The position numbers and the translations under genes were made by a program. DNA of 49,953 bases from an uncultured Bacteroidota bacterium (GTDB taxonomy: Bacteria > Bacteroidota > Bacteroidia > Chitinophagales > Chitinophagaceae). Position 1 is the stretch's first letter. Every line of letters starts with the position of its first letter. Shown one piece after another: positions 8,018 through 18,253 of this stretch. The DNA lies in assembly GCA_903929425.1 (NCBI GenBank), contig CAIYUO010000027.1:1-49953 (forward strand). The letters run 5' to 3'. The notes beneath the pieces are model-generated. The model made no database searches. It saw only the letters and a list, made by a program, of their open reading frames with translations, and was not told the DNA's origin.

Positions 8018-9706
8018 CTAGTGTCCTCCTTTTGCTTCGGTCTCTTCATAATTGATACCCTGCTTCTTTAAAATACCTTTTACAGCTATAGCAAATATTA
8101 AAATGTAAGCAAAGCAAATTAAAGGCACCCAAAATGATTGGTGAATACCATAACCTGGTTGATCTAAATGTGATGATTGTAAAAAGTCTGACATCTTACC
8201 TTGAATAGGAGGGATAATACCACCACCTAAAATCATCATAATTAAAAATGCAGCACCTTGTGTTGTATATTTTCCAAGTCCTGCAACTGAAAGTGAAAAA
8301 ATGGATGGCCACATAATTGAACAAGCAATACCGCCCGTTAAAAATGCATAAATAGCTATATTCCCCGTATTTAATATACCTACTAACATGGCTACTACAC
8401 CAACAATACTAAAAATCAATAACGTTTTTGCAGGTTTGTCTTTACTCAAGAAGAATGCGATAATTTGAATGAATATGCAAACAATGTAAAGGTATAATGG
8501 GCTCATATCATATTGAGCAATTCCATTTACACCAATAACAATTCCAAATGCTATTAATGGAACAATGACCGTTAATATTTTTTTTGTTTTACTTGAAAAT
8601 TCAAATGCCGAGATGGCTCCTGCCCAACGCCCAATCATCATACTTCCCCAGTACATTGAAATATAGGGAGCAATTTTTGAGGAGGGTATACTTCCAAATG
8701 CTTCTTGCTTCAATAATTCACCAAGATTAGATCCAATGGCAACTTCGACACCTACATATACAAATAATGCAAGCATGCCTAATACCAGTTGAGGGTATTT
8801 CATTGCACCCCATCCGTTTTCATTTTTTTGTGCTGAAAAGTTTGCAAATAATAAACCAACAACTACTGTTGCTAATGCTCCAAAAAGCCATTTGAGTCTA
8901 GTTGTTTCTATTTCCAATTTAGTTGCATTCGTTAAAGTGCTAGGGTCAATTTTATAGCTATTAAAAATGGGAACAAACATGATAACTAATACACCTGTCA
9001 TAATAAGCAATAAGTATAAGGCCTTATTTGCTGGTTCGATTTTTTCTTCACTAATTCCAGCAGGTACTTTTTTAGAAAAGTGGAATAAAGCGGCAGCTGC
9101 TAAAAACAAGCAACCAGCAGCACTATATAATATGACTACTTTGCTTAAGCTTAATGCTGCAATTTGTTCATCTGTAATAGCTGCAGCAGTTCCAAATAAA
9201 GCAAATGCAACAACAATCGGACCAATTGTTGTACCAAATGAATTGACCCCACCCGCCAAATTAACCCTGCTAGCGCCCGTACTTTCATCACCTAAGGCAA
9301 TTGCAAAAGGTTGTGCTGCAGTTTGTTGTAAGGAAAAACCTAATGCTACTATAAATAAACCAACTAGCATACCCGTAAAAGTATTAGCATTAACGGCAAT
9401 GATCATAGCCGCAGCTCCAATTGCCGAAAACAATAAGCCATAGACAATACTTTTTTTATAGCCCCATTTTCCCACTAAGTCTTTACCGCCAAATGCACCA
9501 TATGCGAATAATCCCAAAGCACCTATATAATATGCTAAATAGAAAGCAAAATCTACTAATTGACTTTGGAATTGGTCTAAATTGAATTTGTGTTTACAAA
9601 AAGGTATAAACACGCTATTACTTGAAGCAATAAATCCCCAGAAAAAAAATACTACAATGAGGGTAGAAAGCGCACCTGTATTGGTGGGCTGTTTGGTTTG
9701 ACTCAT
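8018..9706 (-). CDS. FHS-type MFS sugar permease (FucP/glucose-galactose family)
   Basis: 562-aa inner-membrane transporter. The N-terminus FFFWGFIASSNSVFIPFCKHKF is the FucP/GluP hallmark, followed by FYLAYYIGALG. More than twelve hydrophobic segments are visible, and the protein is over 100 residues longer than classical FucP (about 430); the extra length is mainly in the middle, where TM segments flank KLEIETTRLKWLFGA. Probable sugar/H+ symport; substrate unknown, glucose favoured because a ROK glucokinase follows on the same strand. Divergent from the glycogen operon, sharing a 145-nt upstream region. Confidence 0.85.
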   Translation of the reverse strand: MSQTKQPTNTGALSTLIVVFFFWGFIASSNSVFIPFCKHKFNLDQFQSQLVDFAFYLAYYIGALGLFAYGAFGGKDLVGKWGYKKSIVYGLLFSAIGAAAMIIAVNANTFTGMLVGLFIVALGFSLQQTAAQPFAIALGDESTGASRVNLAGGVNSFGTTIGPIVVAFALFGTAAAITDEQIAALSLSKVVILYSAAGCLFLAAAALFHFSKKVPAGISEEKIEPANKALYLLLIMTGVLVIMFVPIFNSYKIDPSTLTNATKLEIETTRLKWLFGALATVVVGLLFANFSAQKNENGWGAMKYPQLVLGMLALFVYVGVEVAIGSNLGELLKQEAFGSIPSSKIAPYISMYWGSMMIGRWAGAISAFEFSSKTKKILTVIVPLIAFGIVIGVNGIAQYDMSPLYLYIVCIFIQIIAFFLSKDKPAKTLLIFSIVGVVAMLVGILNTGNIAIYAFLTGGIACSIMWPSIFSLSVAGLGKYTTQGAAFLIMMILGGGIIPPIQGKMSDFLQSSHLDQPGYGIHQSFWVPLICFAYILIFAIAVKGILKKQGINYEETEAKGGH

Positions 9707-9851
9707 AACATTCGTTAGTTTAATAATTTAAGAAGCAATCGATACCGTAAAATACTAAAAAACGGATAGAAAATTCATTTTCAGTGTATAATAAAAGCAG
9801 ATTGGTAATGTAAGGACAAAATTGTAAATTGAAACCTAATATTTCATACTA

Positions 9852-11267
9852 ATGGTTATTGTTCATATAAGTGCTGAATGTTACCCAATGGCAAAAGCTG
9901 GCGGTTTAGCGGATGTAGTTGGAGCATTACCAAAATATCAAAACCAATCAGGTGAAAAGGCTTGTGTTGTAATGCCTATGTATAAAACTCCGTTTCTTGA
10001 AAAAAATGAATGGGAGGTTCATTTCAAAGGGAATGCTAATTTAGGAGATTGGTTTTTTAATTACACCGTTATTAAATTAAAAAGCAATGAACTTGGATTT
10101 GATTTATACTTGATTGATATTAATGGGCTTTTAGATAGACCAAAAATATATGGGTACAATGATGACAATGACCGTTTTATTGGTTTTCAAATAGCTACTT
10201 TAAATTGGTTGAAACATTGGGCAGAGCAGCCTGATTTAGTTCATTGCCATGATCATCAGGCTGGACTTATTCCTTTTATGATGAAACATTGCTATGATTA
10301 CCAACAGCTGCAAAATATTAAAACTGTTTTAACCATTCATAATGCCCAATATCATGGCGCGATGGGCTGGGATAAAAGTATTTTAATCCCAAAATGGGAT
10401 CAATGGAAAAGGGGGTTGCTTGAATGGAATAATAGCATAAACCCTTTGGCTGCAGCAGTAAAATGTGCAGATAAAGTTACGACAGTAAGCCCAACTTATA
10501 TGAATGAGTTGGTATTGCATTCAAATGGATTAGAGAAATTGTTTGAAATAGAAAAAGCAAAATGTATAGGTATTTTAAATGGAATTGATGCAGCTATTTG
10601 GAATCCTGCAACTGACCCTATGATACCATTTCACTATAATATCGCAAACGTAACGGAAGGGAAAAGAAAAAACAAAGTAGCCATTTGTAATCGCTTTCAC
10701 TTAGATTTTGAAAAGCCTTTGTTCATTTTTATTGGACGATTAGTAGGCGAAAAAGCTGCAGATGTATTACCTGGTGCAATTCAACATGCATTGGATAAAA
10801 CAAATTGTGGGGCTAATTTTTTAATCATAGGTTCGGGAGATACTTCAGTTGAGTCGGCTTTAAATTATTTAGTACAATTGTATCCAGGTTCCTATAATAC
10901 TTTTATAGGTTATGATGAAAAAGTTGGCCATGAAGCATATGCAGCTGCTGATTTTTTGTTAATGCCTAGTAGGATTGAACCATGTGGATTGAATCAAATG
11001 TACTCATTACGCTATGGAACCATTCCAATGGTAAGGGATACAGGTGGTTTACATGACACGGTTGTTGATATCGGAGATGAAAATGGATTTGGCATTCGTT
11101 TTTTACACGCAAATGAAAACGATATTGTGTATTCCATCGAACGAGCTATTTGTTTATTTAATAATCGGGACCATATGAAAAAATTGATAACACATTGTAT
11201 GGAAATTGATCATAGTTGGGAGTCGGTTGTTGAGGCTTATGACCATGTTTATAAATCAATTATTTAA
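9852..11267 (+). CDS. glgA: glycogen synthase (ADP-glucose, GT5)
   Basis: 471-aa GT5 enzyme that extends alpha-1,4-glucan from ADP-glucose. The ADP-glucose-binding KAGGLADVVGALP is at residues 15-27 and the conserved Glu376 lies in SRIEPCGLNQMYSLRYG. VHCHDHQAGL and FIGRLVGEK are also typical. First gene of a five-gene operon; glgC follows after 17 nt. No TAnnTTTG box was found in the 145-nt region shared with the divergent permease, so the promoter may be of another type or degenerate. Confidence 0.96.
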   Translation: MVIVHISAECYPMAKAGGLADVVGALPKYQNQSGEKACVVMPMYKTPFLEKNEWEVHFKGNANLGDWFFNYTVIKLKSNELGFDLYLIDINGLLDRPKIYGYNDDNDRFIGFQIATLNWLKHWAEQPDLVHCHDHQAGLIPFMMKHCYDYQQLQNIKTVLTIHNAQYHGAMGWDKSILIPKWDQWKRGLLEWNNSINPLAAAVKCADKVTTVSPTYMNELVLHSNGLEKLFEIEKAKCIGILNGIDAAIWNPATDPMIPFHYNIANVTEGKRKNKVAICNRFHLDFEKPLFIFIGRLVGEKAADVLPGAIQHALDKTNCGANFLIIGSGDTSVESALNYLVQLYPGSYNTFIGYDEKVGHEAYAAADFLLMPSRIEPCGLNQMYSLRYGTIPMVRDTGGLHDTVVDIGDENGFGIRFLHANENDIVYSIERAICLFNNRDHMKKLITHCMEIDHSWESVVEAYDHVYKSII

Positions 11268-11284
11268 TTATAAAATTACTTCTC

Positions 11285-12568
11285 ATGGCAATATATGCTA
11301 AAGAAACAGTTTCGATTATTTTAGGAGGTGGCGCTGGTTCAAGGTTATCGCCTTTAACTGCCAGAAGATCAAAACCCGCTGTTCCTATTGCTGGAAAATA
11401 TCGACTAGTTGACATTCCCATTAGTAATTGTATTAATAGTAATTTGAACCGAATTTTTGTTTTAACGCAATTCAACTCAGCTTCTTTAAATCAACACATA
11501 AAAAATACTTATCATTTTAGTGCGTTCAGTTCAGGTTTTGTGGACATTTTAGCTGCCGAACAAACACCTGATAATCCAGGTTGGTTTCAGGGTACAGCCG
11601 ATGCCGTTAGGCAATCACTTAGGCATTTAGATAAAATGGATTTTGAGTATGTTTTGATATTAAGTGGCGATCAACTATATCAAATGGATTTTAGTAAAAT
11701 GATTGATGAGCATAAAAAAAGCGGTGCAGCATTAACCATTGCTACTATTCCTGTTGGTGATAGAGAAGCACCAGAATTTGGCATATTAAAATCAAATGAC
11801 GAAAATGTAATCACTTCATTTATTGAAAAACCTAATAAAGAATTATTACCAAACTGGATAAGTGATACAGGAGATGCCATGAAAGCGAATGGAAGAAACT
11901 ATTTAGCTTCCATGGGCATTTATGTTTTTAATAAAGATATTTTGTATAAATTATTAAATGAAGTTCATGCAAATGCTACTGATTTTGGAAAAGAAATTAT
12001 ACCTGATTCCATAGCTCATTACAAAGTGATCAGTTATCAATATGACGGGTATTGGACGGATATTGGTAATATTTATTCATTCTTTGAAGCGAATATTGCG
12101 TTGACAGACGAAATGCCCCCTTTTAATTTATTTGATAGCACACAAACAGTATATACAAGGTCGCGAATGTTGCCGCCAGCAAAAATAAGTGGCACACAAA
12201 TTAACCAAGCAATTGTTGCCGAAGGTTCTATTATTCATGCCACATCTATCACTAAATCGGTTATTGGTATTCGGTCAAGAATAGGGTCGGGTACAGTGAT
12301 TAAAAATGCCTACATCATGGGATGTGATTACTATGAAACAATTGAACAAATTCAATCAAAAAATAGTAATGGGCAACCCATTTTAGGTATCGGGGAAAGA
12401 TGTGTGATTGAAGACGCGATTGTTGATAAAAATTGTTCTATTGGAAATGATGTGTCCATAAAGGGGGGAGTTCATTTAGAAAAAATGGATCATCCTTTAT
12501 ATACTATTAAAGACGGTATTGTGGTAGTGAAAAAAGGAGCAATTATACCTAATGGATTTGTAATTTAA
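11285..12568 (+). CDS. glgC: glucose-1-phosphate adenylyltransferase
   Basis: 427-aa ADP-glucose pyrophosphorylase, the committed step of glycogen synthesis. GGGAGSRL (14-21) and SKPAVPIAGKYRL bind ATP and effector; GWFQGTADAVRQ and LSGDQLYQMD form the sugar-nucleotide site; the C-terminal left-handed beta-helix begins near residue 300. Second in the glg operon; the next gene, a sugar transporter, begins 10 nt after the stop. Confidence 0.96.
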   Translation: MAIYAKETVSIILGGGAGSRLSPLTARRSKPAVPIAGKYRLVDIPISNCINSNLNRIFVLTQFNSASLNQHIKNTYHFSAFSSGFVDILAAEQTPDNPGWFQGTADAVRQSLRHLDKMDFEYVLILSGDQLYQMDFSKMIDEHKKSGAALTIATIPVGDREAPEFGILKSNDENVITSFIEKPNKELLPNWISDTGDAMKANGRNYLASMGIYVFNKDILYKLLNEVHANATDFGKEIIPDSIAHYKVISYQYDGYWTDIGNIYSFFEANIALTDEMPPFNLFDSTQTVYTRSRMLPPAKISGTQINQAIVAEGSIIHATSITKSVIGIRSRIGSGTVIKNAYIMGCDYYETIEQIQSKNSNGQPILGIGERCVIEDAIVDKNCSIGNDVSIKGGVHLEKMDHPLYTIKDGIVVVKKGAIIPNGFVI

Positions 12569-12578
12569 AAAAATAACT

Positions 12579-13919
12579 ATGAATACAGCTTATACAGGAG
12601 AGAAAAAGAAGTTAAGTTTTTGGCAAATTTGGAATATGTGTTTTGGATTTTTTGGAATCCAATTTGGTTGGAGTTTGCAAATGGGCAACATGAGCGCCAT
12701 TTATGAATTTCTAGGCGCATCACCAGAACAAATTCCAGGTTTATGGTTAGCAGCTCCAATGACTGGATTAATCATTCAACCTATTATTGGATATTGGAGT
12801 GATAGAACCTGGCACCCAAAATTAGGCCGTCGTCGTCCTTTTTTTTTAATTGGTGCTATTTTAAGTTCTGCATTATTATTTGTCATGCCAAACTCATCGA
12901 GTGTTTGGATGGCTGCTGGTGTATTATGGATTTTAGATTCCAGTATTAATGTTACCATGGAACCATTTAGGGCTTTTGTTGCGGATAATTTAAATGAAAA
13001 GCAACGTTCATTTGGATTTTCCATGCAAAGTATGTTTATAGGGTTGGCATCCTTTATTGCTGGTTATTTACCTCAATTATTAGTCAAGTGGTTTGGAGTT
13101 TCAAGAGAAAAAGTTAACGGCACAATACCTCAAAATATTTTACTTTCATTTTACATTGGTGCTGCGGTATTTTTTGCAGCAGTTATGTACACTATATTAA
13201 GAAGTAAGGAGTATCCACCTTCTGCAAGCAATCATGCAACTGAGAAGGATGCAGTAAAGTCATCTATTTTTGCTGAAATTTTTGATTCTATAAAAAATAT
13301 GCCAATACAAATGAAAAGATTGGCATTGGTTAATTTTATTACCTGGCCAGGTTTATTTCTAATGTGGTTTTATTATAGTACAGGAGTAGCTTCACAATTA
13401 TTTCATGGCGATCCAATTACTAATAGTAATGCTTATACGATGGGTCTGGAACATGCTAATACAACTTCAGCCATTTTAAACTTAGTCACTTTTGGATTCT
13501 CATTTACCTTATCCTTTTGGGTTGGTTTATTAGGCAAAAAGTATACACATGCCATGTGCCTTTTATTAGGAGGCATTGGTTTAATATCGGTTTATTATGT
13601 TCAAAATGTTAACTATCTATATTTTAGCATGGGATTGGTTGGAATTGCATGGGCTTCCATATTATCAATGCCTTATTCGATGTTAGCTGGATTTATTCCT
13701 GAACAAAAAATGGGAATTTATATGGGGATGTTTAATTTCTTTATTGTTTTACCTGAAATTATAGCATCCTTGTTTTTTGGAAAAATAATGTCAACCTATT
13801 TAAATAATGATCGTCTAATGGCTGTGCAAATTGGGGGAGGGTTGCTAATATTAGCTAGTATCATTTGTATAGCTATCATTAAGGAGGAAAATAACAAAAA
13901 AGAAGCAAGTGCAGTATAA
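12579..13919 (+). CDS. SLC45/GPH-like MFS transporter, probably maltose or other alpha-glucoside
   Basis: 446-aa membrane protein with about twelve TM segments. FWQIWNMCFGFFGIQFGWSLQ at the N-terminus and the loop GYWSDRTWHPKLGRRRP (residues 71-87) are marks of the SLC45/plant sucrose-carrier-like MFS group. Such proteins import disaccharides with protons. It lies inside the glycogen operon, between glgC and a periplasmic amylase (gaps 10 and 11 nt), so uptake of starch breakdown products is the natural inference. The substrate is not provable from sequence. Confidence 0.85.
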   Translation: MNTAYTGEKKKLSFWQIWNMCFGFFGIQFGWSLQMGNMSAIYEFLGASPEQIPGLWLAAPMTGLIIQPIIGYWSDRTWHPKLGRRRPFFLIGAILSSALLFVMPNSSSVWMAAGVLWILDSSINVTMEPFRAFVADNLNEKQRSFGFSMQSMFIGLASFIAGYLPQLLVKWFGVSREKVNGTIPQNILLSFYIGAAVFFAAVMYTILRSKEYPPSASNHATEKDAVKSSIFAEIFDSIKNMPIQMKRLALVNFITWPGLFLMWFYYSTGVASQLFHGDPITNSNAYTMGLEHANTTSAILNLVTFGFSFTLSFWVGLLGKKYTHAMCLLLGGIGLISVYYVQNVNYLYFSMGLVGIAWASILSMPYSMLAGFIPEQKMGIYMGMFNFFIVLPEIIASLFFGKIMSTYLNNDRLMAVQIGGGLLILASIICIAIIKEENNKKEASAV

Positions 13920-13930
13920 GAAATAGAATT

Positions 13931-15778
13931 ATGAAAAAAGTAATAATGGGATGGTTGGGTTTTTTATTAATTTGTAACATACTGAATGCTCAAGTGGTTG
14001 AGTTTTATCCAAGTAATTGGTTTGTTCAAATGAAAAACAAACAAGTACAGGTTTTAATTAGAGCTTCCAATGAAAATTTTTCAAATGCAACGCTGAAAAT
14101 TCAATATCCAGGAGTTCAGTTGCAAAAAATACATCATTTCAGCAACGGACATTATATAGCTGCAGATTTAGTTATAAGTGAAACTGCAAAGCCGGGCTAT
14201 GTCATTTTCAATATTGAATCGGAGGGTAAAAAATTGAATGTAAATTGGCTGTTAAATGCTAGGAGAAAAGGTTTAGGGAAACAATATGCTCAAGGGTTAG
14301 ATGCAAGTGATTTAGTTTATTTTTTAATGCCTGATCGATTCAGTAATGGTGATCCGAGTAATGATAAGGTTGCAGGATTAATGGATCAATCATTAAATAG
14401 AGATTCTATATTTATAAGACATGGTGGTGATTTGCAAGGTGTCACCAATCACTTAAATTATTTTCAACAATTGGGTGTTACAACCTTATGGATGACTCCT
14501 GTAGTTGAAAATGATATGCCTGATAGAACAGAGCATGGATATGCGACTACGAATAATTATAAAATAGAAAAAAGGTTTGGCGGTGAAAAAGCTTACCTGA
14601 CATTGAGTGATAGTTTGCATAGTAAGGGAATGAAATTAGTACAGGATATTGTATATAATCATTTTGGGAGGTTTCATTTTTTAGTACAGGACGCTCCATC
14701 ACAGGATTGGGTGCATCAATGGCCAACCTATACTCAAACACATTACAGAGAACAAGTTTTATTTGATCCTTATCATACGAAATCAGATGAACAAAAAATG
14801 ATTAATGGGTGGTTTACAACTGAAATGCCCGATGTAAATCACGAAAATATATTTGTTGAAAAATATTTAACTCAAAATGCAATATGGTCTGTTGAAACAT
14901 TTGGAATTGATGCTTTTAGGGTGGATACTTACAAATATTGCAATATGACGGTGATGAATCGAATCAACAAAGCTTTACTTGATGAGTATCCGAAAATATT
15001 TACTTTCGGAGAATGCTGGGTTGATGGAGTGGCTTCTCAAGCTTATTTTGTTGAGAATAATTTAAATGTTCCAGTTAAAAGTAATTTAACAGCAACATCA
15101 GATTTTAGTTTATTGTTTGGAGGTATCATACCAGCACTGAATGAAACCAATAGCTGGAATAATGGGATTATTAAATTGTATAGCACATTGGCGCAAGATT
15201 TTTTATATAAAAAGCCAAGTAACAATGTCATTTTCTTGGACAACCATGATATGACTAGGATACATTCAACCTTAGGAGAAAGTATCCCTAAGACTAAAAT
15301 GGCCTATACTTGGTTGTATACATGTAGGGGAATTCCCCAATTATATTATGGATCTGAAATATTAATGAAAGGAATTTCAAATCCTGACGGTTGGGTACGA
15401 CTAGACTTTCCAGGTGGCTGGGAAGGAGATACTAAAAACGCTTTTACCGAAAAAGGGCTAAACGAAAAAGAACTAAGTTTTTTAAATTATATTAAGTTAT
15501 TAGGAAATTATCGACAAAAATCATCGGCATTAAAAACGGGAGCATTTATGCAATATTTGCCTGATAATGGATTGTATGTTTATTTTAGGTATGATAAAAA
15601 CCAAACTGTGATGTGTGTGATGAATACGGATATATTAGAAAGAAAAGTAGCTCTTTCAAATTTTCAAGAACGAGCCGCTGGGTTTAAAGGAGGAAAAAAT
15701 ATAGAAAATGGAAATACCATTGGGGCTGAATTTTTAATTCCGGCTATGACTATGCAGGTAATTGAATTAACTAGATAA
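13931..15778 (+). CDS. secreted GH13 alpha-amylase / neopullulanase-like (SusA type)
   Basis: 615 aa. A signal peptide (MKKVIMGWLGFLLICNILNAQ) with probable cleavage after NA and no lipobox predicts a soluble periplasmic enzyme. Residues about 25-120 form a beta-sandwich domain as in cyclomaltodextrinases; the GH13 barrel follows with the Ca-site segment LMPDRFSNGDPSND. Catalytic residues: Asp332 (DAFRVDTYKY), Glu361 (FGECW) and Asp440 (DNHDMTR). A C-terminal beta-domain ends the protein. It likely cuts maltodextrin or pullulan to small sugars for the adjacent transporter. Starts 11 nt after the transporter; glgB starts 2 nt after its stop. Confidence 0.93.
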   Translation: MKKVIMGWLGFLLICNILNAQVVEFYPSNWFVQMKNKQVQVLIRASNENFSNATLKIQYPGVQLQKIHHFSNGHYIAADLVISETAKPGYVIFNIESEGKKLNVNWLLNARRKGLGKQYAQGLDASDLVYFLMPDRFSNGDPSNDKVAGLMDQSLNRDSIFIRHGGDLQGVTNHLNYFQQLGVTTLWMTPVVENDMPDRTEHGYATTNNYKIEKRFGGEKAYLTLSDSLHSKGMKLVQDIVYNHFGRFHFLVQDAPSQDWVHQWPTYTQTHYREQVLFDPYHTKSDEQKMINGWFTTEMPDVNHENIFVEKYLTQNAIWSVETFGIDAFRVDTYKYCNMTVMNRINKALLDEYPKIFTFGECWVDGVASQAYFVENNLNVPVKSNLTATSDFSLLFGGIIPALNETNSWNNGIIKLYSTLAQDFLYKKPSNNVIFLDNHDMTRIHSTLGESIPKTKMAYTWLYTCRGIPQLYYGSEILMKGISNPDGWVRLDFPGGWEGDTKNAFTEKGLNEKELSFLNYIKLLGNYRQKSSALKTGAFMQYLPDNGLYVYFRYDKNQTVMCVMNTDILERKVALSNFQERAAGFKGGKNIENGNTIGAEFLIPAMTMQVIELTR

Positions 15779-15780
15779 TT

Positions 15781-17721
15781 ATGTCAAAATACGAGGAATC
15801 TCATTTTGTTGATACCAACCAGGCTGTTTGGAATTATTCTTTATTTACGGATCAGGATGTTTCGAATTTTCAAAATGGGACGCACTACTCTTTATATAAA
15901 CTATTCGGGAATAAGCAAATTGAGGTTTCTGGAATCCATGGAACTTATTTTTCGGTCTGGGCTCCTAATGCCACAGCAGTATATGTAATTGGCAATTTTA
16001 ATGATTGGGATAACGCAACACATTTATTAAAAGTTAGACAAGATAGTTCAGGTATTTGGGAGGGCTTTATTCCTAATATAAGTCAAGGTGAGGTATACAA
16101 ATATCATATTCATGGATACAAAGGGGTGAAATTAGATAAAGGCGATCCTTATGCTAATTATTGGGAATTAAGACCACTTACTGCATCCATTACTTGGGAT
16201 ACAAAGTTTGATTGGAAGGATGAAAAGTGGCTGGATAAAAGAAAAGTAAGTAATAGAACCGATCAGCCATACTCAGTTTATGAAGTACATTTAGCTAGCT
16301 GGATGCGACCTGATAAAAACAATGAAGACAGCTACAATTCCTATTTACAACTAATTGATTTATTAGTGCCCTATGTGAAAGAAATGGGATTTACGCATGT
16401 AGAGTTTATGCCTATTATGGAGCATCCATTTGATGGCAGTTGGGGATATCAAGGAGTTGGATTTTTTGCACCCACTTCAAGATTTGGTAATTCGCAGGAT
16501 TTTGCATCTTTAGTAAATTCTTTTCATGAAGCAGAAATTGGTGTAATAATTGACTGGGTGCCATCACATTTTCCATATGATGCGCATGGTTTGTTCATGT
16601 TTGATGGTGCAAATACCTATGAGTATGCTGATATGCGAAAAGGGTATCATCCTGATTGGAACTCGTACATTTTTAATTATAAAAGAGGAGAGGTTAAATC
16701 CTTTTTAATTAGTAGTGCTAGGTTTTGGTGTGATCAATTTCATATTGATGGGTTGAGGGTTGATGCGGTTAGTTCAATGCTAAAATTAGATTATAGTAGA
16801 GAAGAAGGGGAATGGGAGCATAATGAATTTGGGGGTAATGGCAATATTGAAGCTATTGCATTTATAAAAGATTTAAATGAAACTTTATATAGGGATTTTC
16901 CTTCAATACAAACTATAGCTGAAGAAGCAACTGATTGGCCTGGGGTAAGTCAGCCTACCTTTATGGATGGCTTGGGATTTGGTATGAAATGGATGATGGG
17001 TTGGATGCATGATACATTGGATTATTTCAAATTAGATCCTATTATGCGTTCAGGATCACAGGATAAGTTTTCATTTTCTATGATGTATTATTACGATGAA
17101 CATTTCATGTTGCCATTAAGTCATGACGAAGTTGTACACGGCAAAAGCCCAATGATTTATAAAATGCCTGGGGATGAATGGCAAAAATTTGCAAACCTTC
17201 GATTACTTTACACTTATATGTTTACCCATCCTGGCGCTAAATTATTGTTTATGGGTAATGAGTTTGCAGCTACAAGTGAGTGGAATTACAAAACCGAACT
17301 ACAGTGGGATTTATTAAATTTTCCAAGTCATCAGGGAATGAAGTTATGTGTTCAGCAATTAAATGCATTGTATAGAAACCATCCAGCTTTATATGAGATG
17401 CAATATGAAAAAGGAGGGTTTGAATGGGTTGAAACGAATAAAAGGGCTGAAGGTGTTATTGCATATCGACGAAAGGCAAAAGACTGGAAAAATGATGTGG
17501 TTGTTATTTTAAATATGACCCCGGTACCTAGACATGCTTTCCCAATACACTTATATGGAAATAAAAAGTGGAAAGAAATTTTCAACAGTGATGAAAAATC
17601 TTTTTGGGGAGTAAGTGACTTGTATAATATTGATATTCAAATGGAATCACAGGATGATAACAATGAGTGGTATAAACTTAACCTTCAATTACCTGCACTT
17701 GCAGCGATTGTGATTAGATAA
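15781..17721 (+). CDS. glgB: 1,4-alpha-glucan branching enzyme (GH13)
   Basis: 646-aa cytoplasmic enzyme that makes alpha-1,6 branches in glycogen. A CBM48 domain (YFSVWAPNATAVYVIGNFNDW) precedes the GH13 barrel. Catalytic residues: Asp328 (GLRVDAVSSM), Glu381 (IAEEATDWPG) and Asp449 (LSHDEVVHGK). About 80 residues shorter at the N-terminus than E. coli GlgB, lacking the extra N1 module. Last gene of the glg operon, 2 nt after the amylase stop, so translation is probably coupled. No clear hairpin terminator follows. Confidence 0.95.
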   Translation: MSKYEESHFVDTNQAVWNYSLFTDQDVSNFQNGTHYSLYKLFGNKQIEVSGIHGTYFSVWAPNATAVYVIGNFNDWDNATHLLKVRQDSSGIWEGFIPNISQGEVYKYHIHGYKGVKLDKGDPYANYWELRPLTASITWDTKFDWKDEKWLDKRKVSNRTDQPYSVYEVHLASWMRPDKNNEDSYNSYLQLIDLLVPYVKEMGFTHVEFMPIMEHPFDGSWGYQGVGFFAPTSRFGNSQDFASLVNSFHEAEIGVIIDWVPSHFPYDAHGLFMFDGANTYEYADMRKGYHPDWNSYIFNYKRGEVKSFLISSARFWCDQFHIDGLRVDAVSSMLKLDYSREEGEWEHNEFGGNGNIEAIAFIKDLNETLYRDFPSIQTIAEEATDWPGVSQPTFMDGLGFGMKWMMGWMHDTLDYFKLDPIMRSGSQDKFSFSMMYYYDEHFMLPLSHDEVVHGKSPMIYKMPGDEWQKFANLRLLYTYMFTHPGAKLLFMGNEFAATSEWNYKTELQWDLLNFPSHQGMKLCVQQLNALYRNHPALYEMQYEKGGFEWVETNKRAEGVIAYRRKAKDWKNDVVVILNMTPVPRHAFPIHLYGNKKWKEIFNSDEKSFWGVSDLYNIDIQMESQDDNNEWYKLNLQLPALAAIVIR

Positions 17722-17865
17722 AATGACTTGTCTGTTATGCATCTAAAATCACATTTTTTTGCAAGTTTTACACATTTCTAATACCGGCTTAATTGGTAAC
17801 ATTCAGTTAATATATACGAATGAACTTTGTATTGTAATCCAATCCTATAAATCAAAAATGAATTT

Positions 17866-18177
17866 ATGAAGACAAACAACAAAGCAATGCTGTATGAAGC
17901 TGTTACAGAATTCATACAATTGCATGCCTTCGATCATTTATTGGACAATGAATTAGCTCAGTTAAAAAGTTTATTAAAAACCTGGTCAATTACAGAAGAT
18001 GCAAAAGAGTTGCACGAATTAACTAGGAAATTGATTCCCTTTTTAAGCAAGGCTAATTTTTTTGTTGAGACTGTTTCACAAGCTGCCATTCAACTTTGGT
18101 TTTATGCATTATCATTTAATAATATTCCAATAGGGAATATGATGCAAGACTTGAGTTTGAATAATGAACTCGCATAA
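17866..18177 (+). CDS. small all-helical protein of unknown function
   Basis: 103 aa, not recognised. Predicted almost entirely helical, with no signal peptide or TM segment, and acidic to neutral. Heptad-like leucines run through LLDNELAQLKSLLKTW and an aromatic segment (AIQLWFYALSF) lies near the C-terminus. It has its own 144-nt upstream region after glgB and a strong terminator directly downstream, so it is probably monocistronic. No near-consensus TAnnTTTG box was found upstream. Confidence 0.65.
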   Translation: MKTNNKAMLYEAVTEFIQLHAFDHLLDNELAQLKSLLKTWSITEDAKELHELTRKLIPFLSKANFFVETVSQAAIQLWFYALSFNNIPIGNMMQDLSLNNELA

Positions 18178-18183
18178 TTATAT

Positions 18184-18214
18184 AAAAAATGGCGCTTGAA
18201 AAGCGCCATTTTTT
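18184..18214. terminator. bidirectional intrinsic terminator
   Basis: Perfect 14-bp stem AAAAAATGGCGCTT / AAGCGCCATTTTTT with a 3-nt loop. A-run and T-run on either side make it work on both strands, serving the two convergent genes that flank it. Confidence 0.9.
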
Positions 18215-18253
18215 ATGATTGAACGTGTTGATTAAAATACGTCAGCTTTATTA

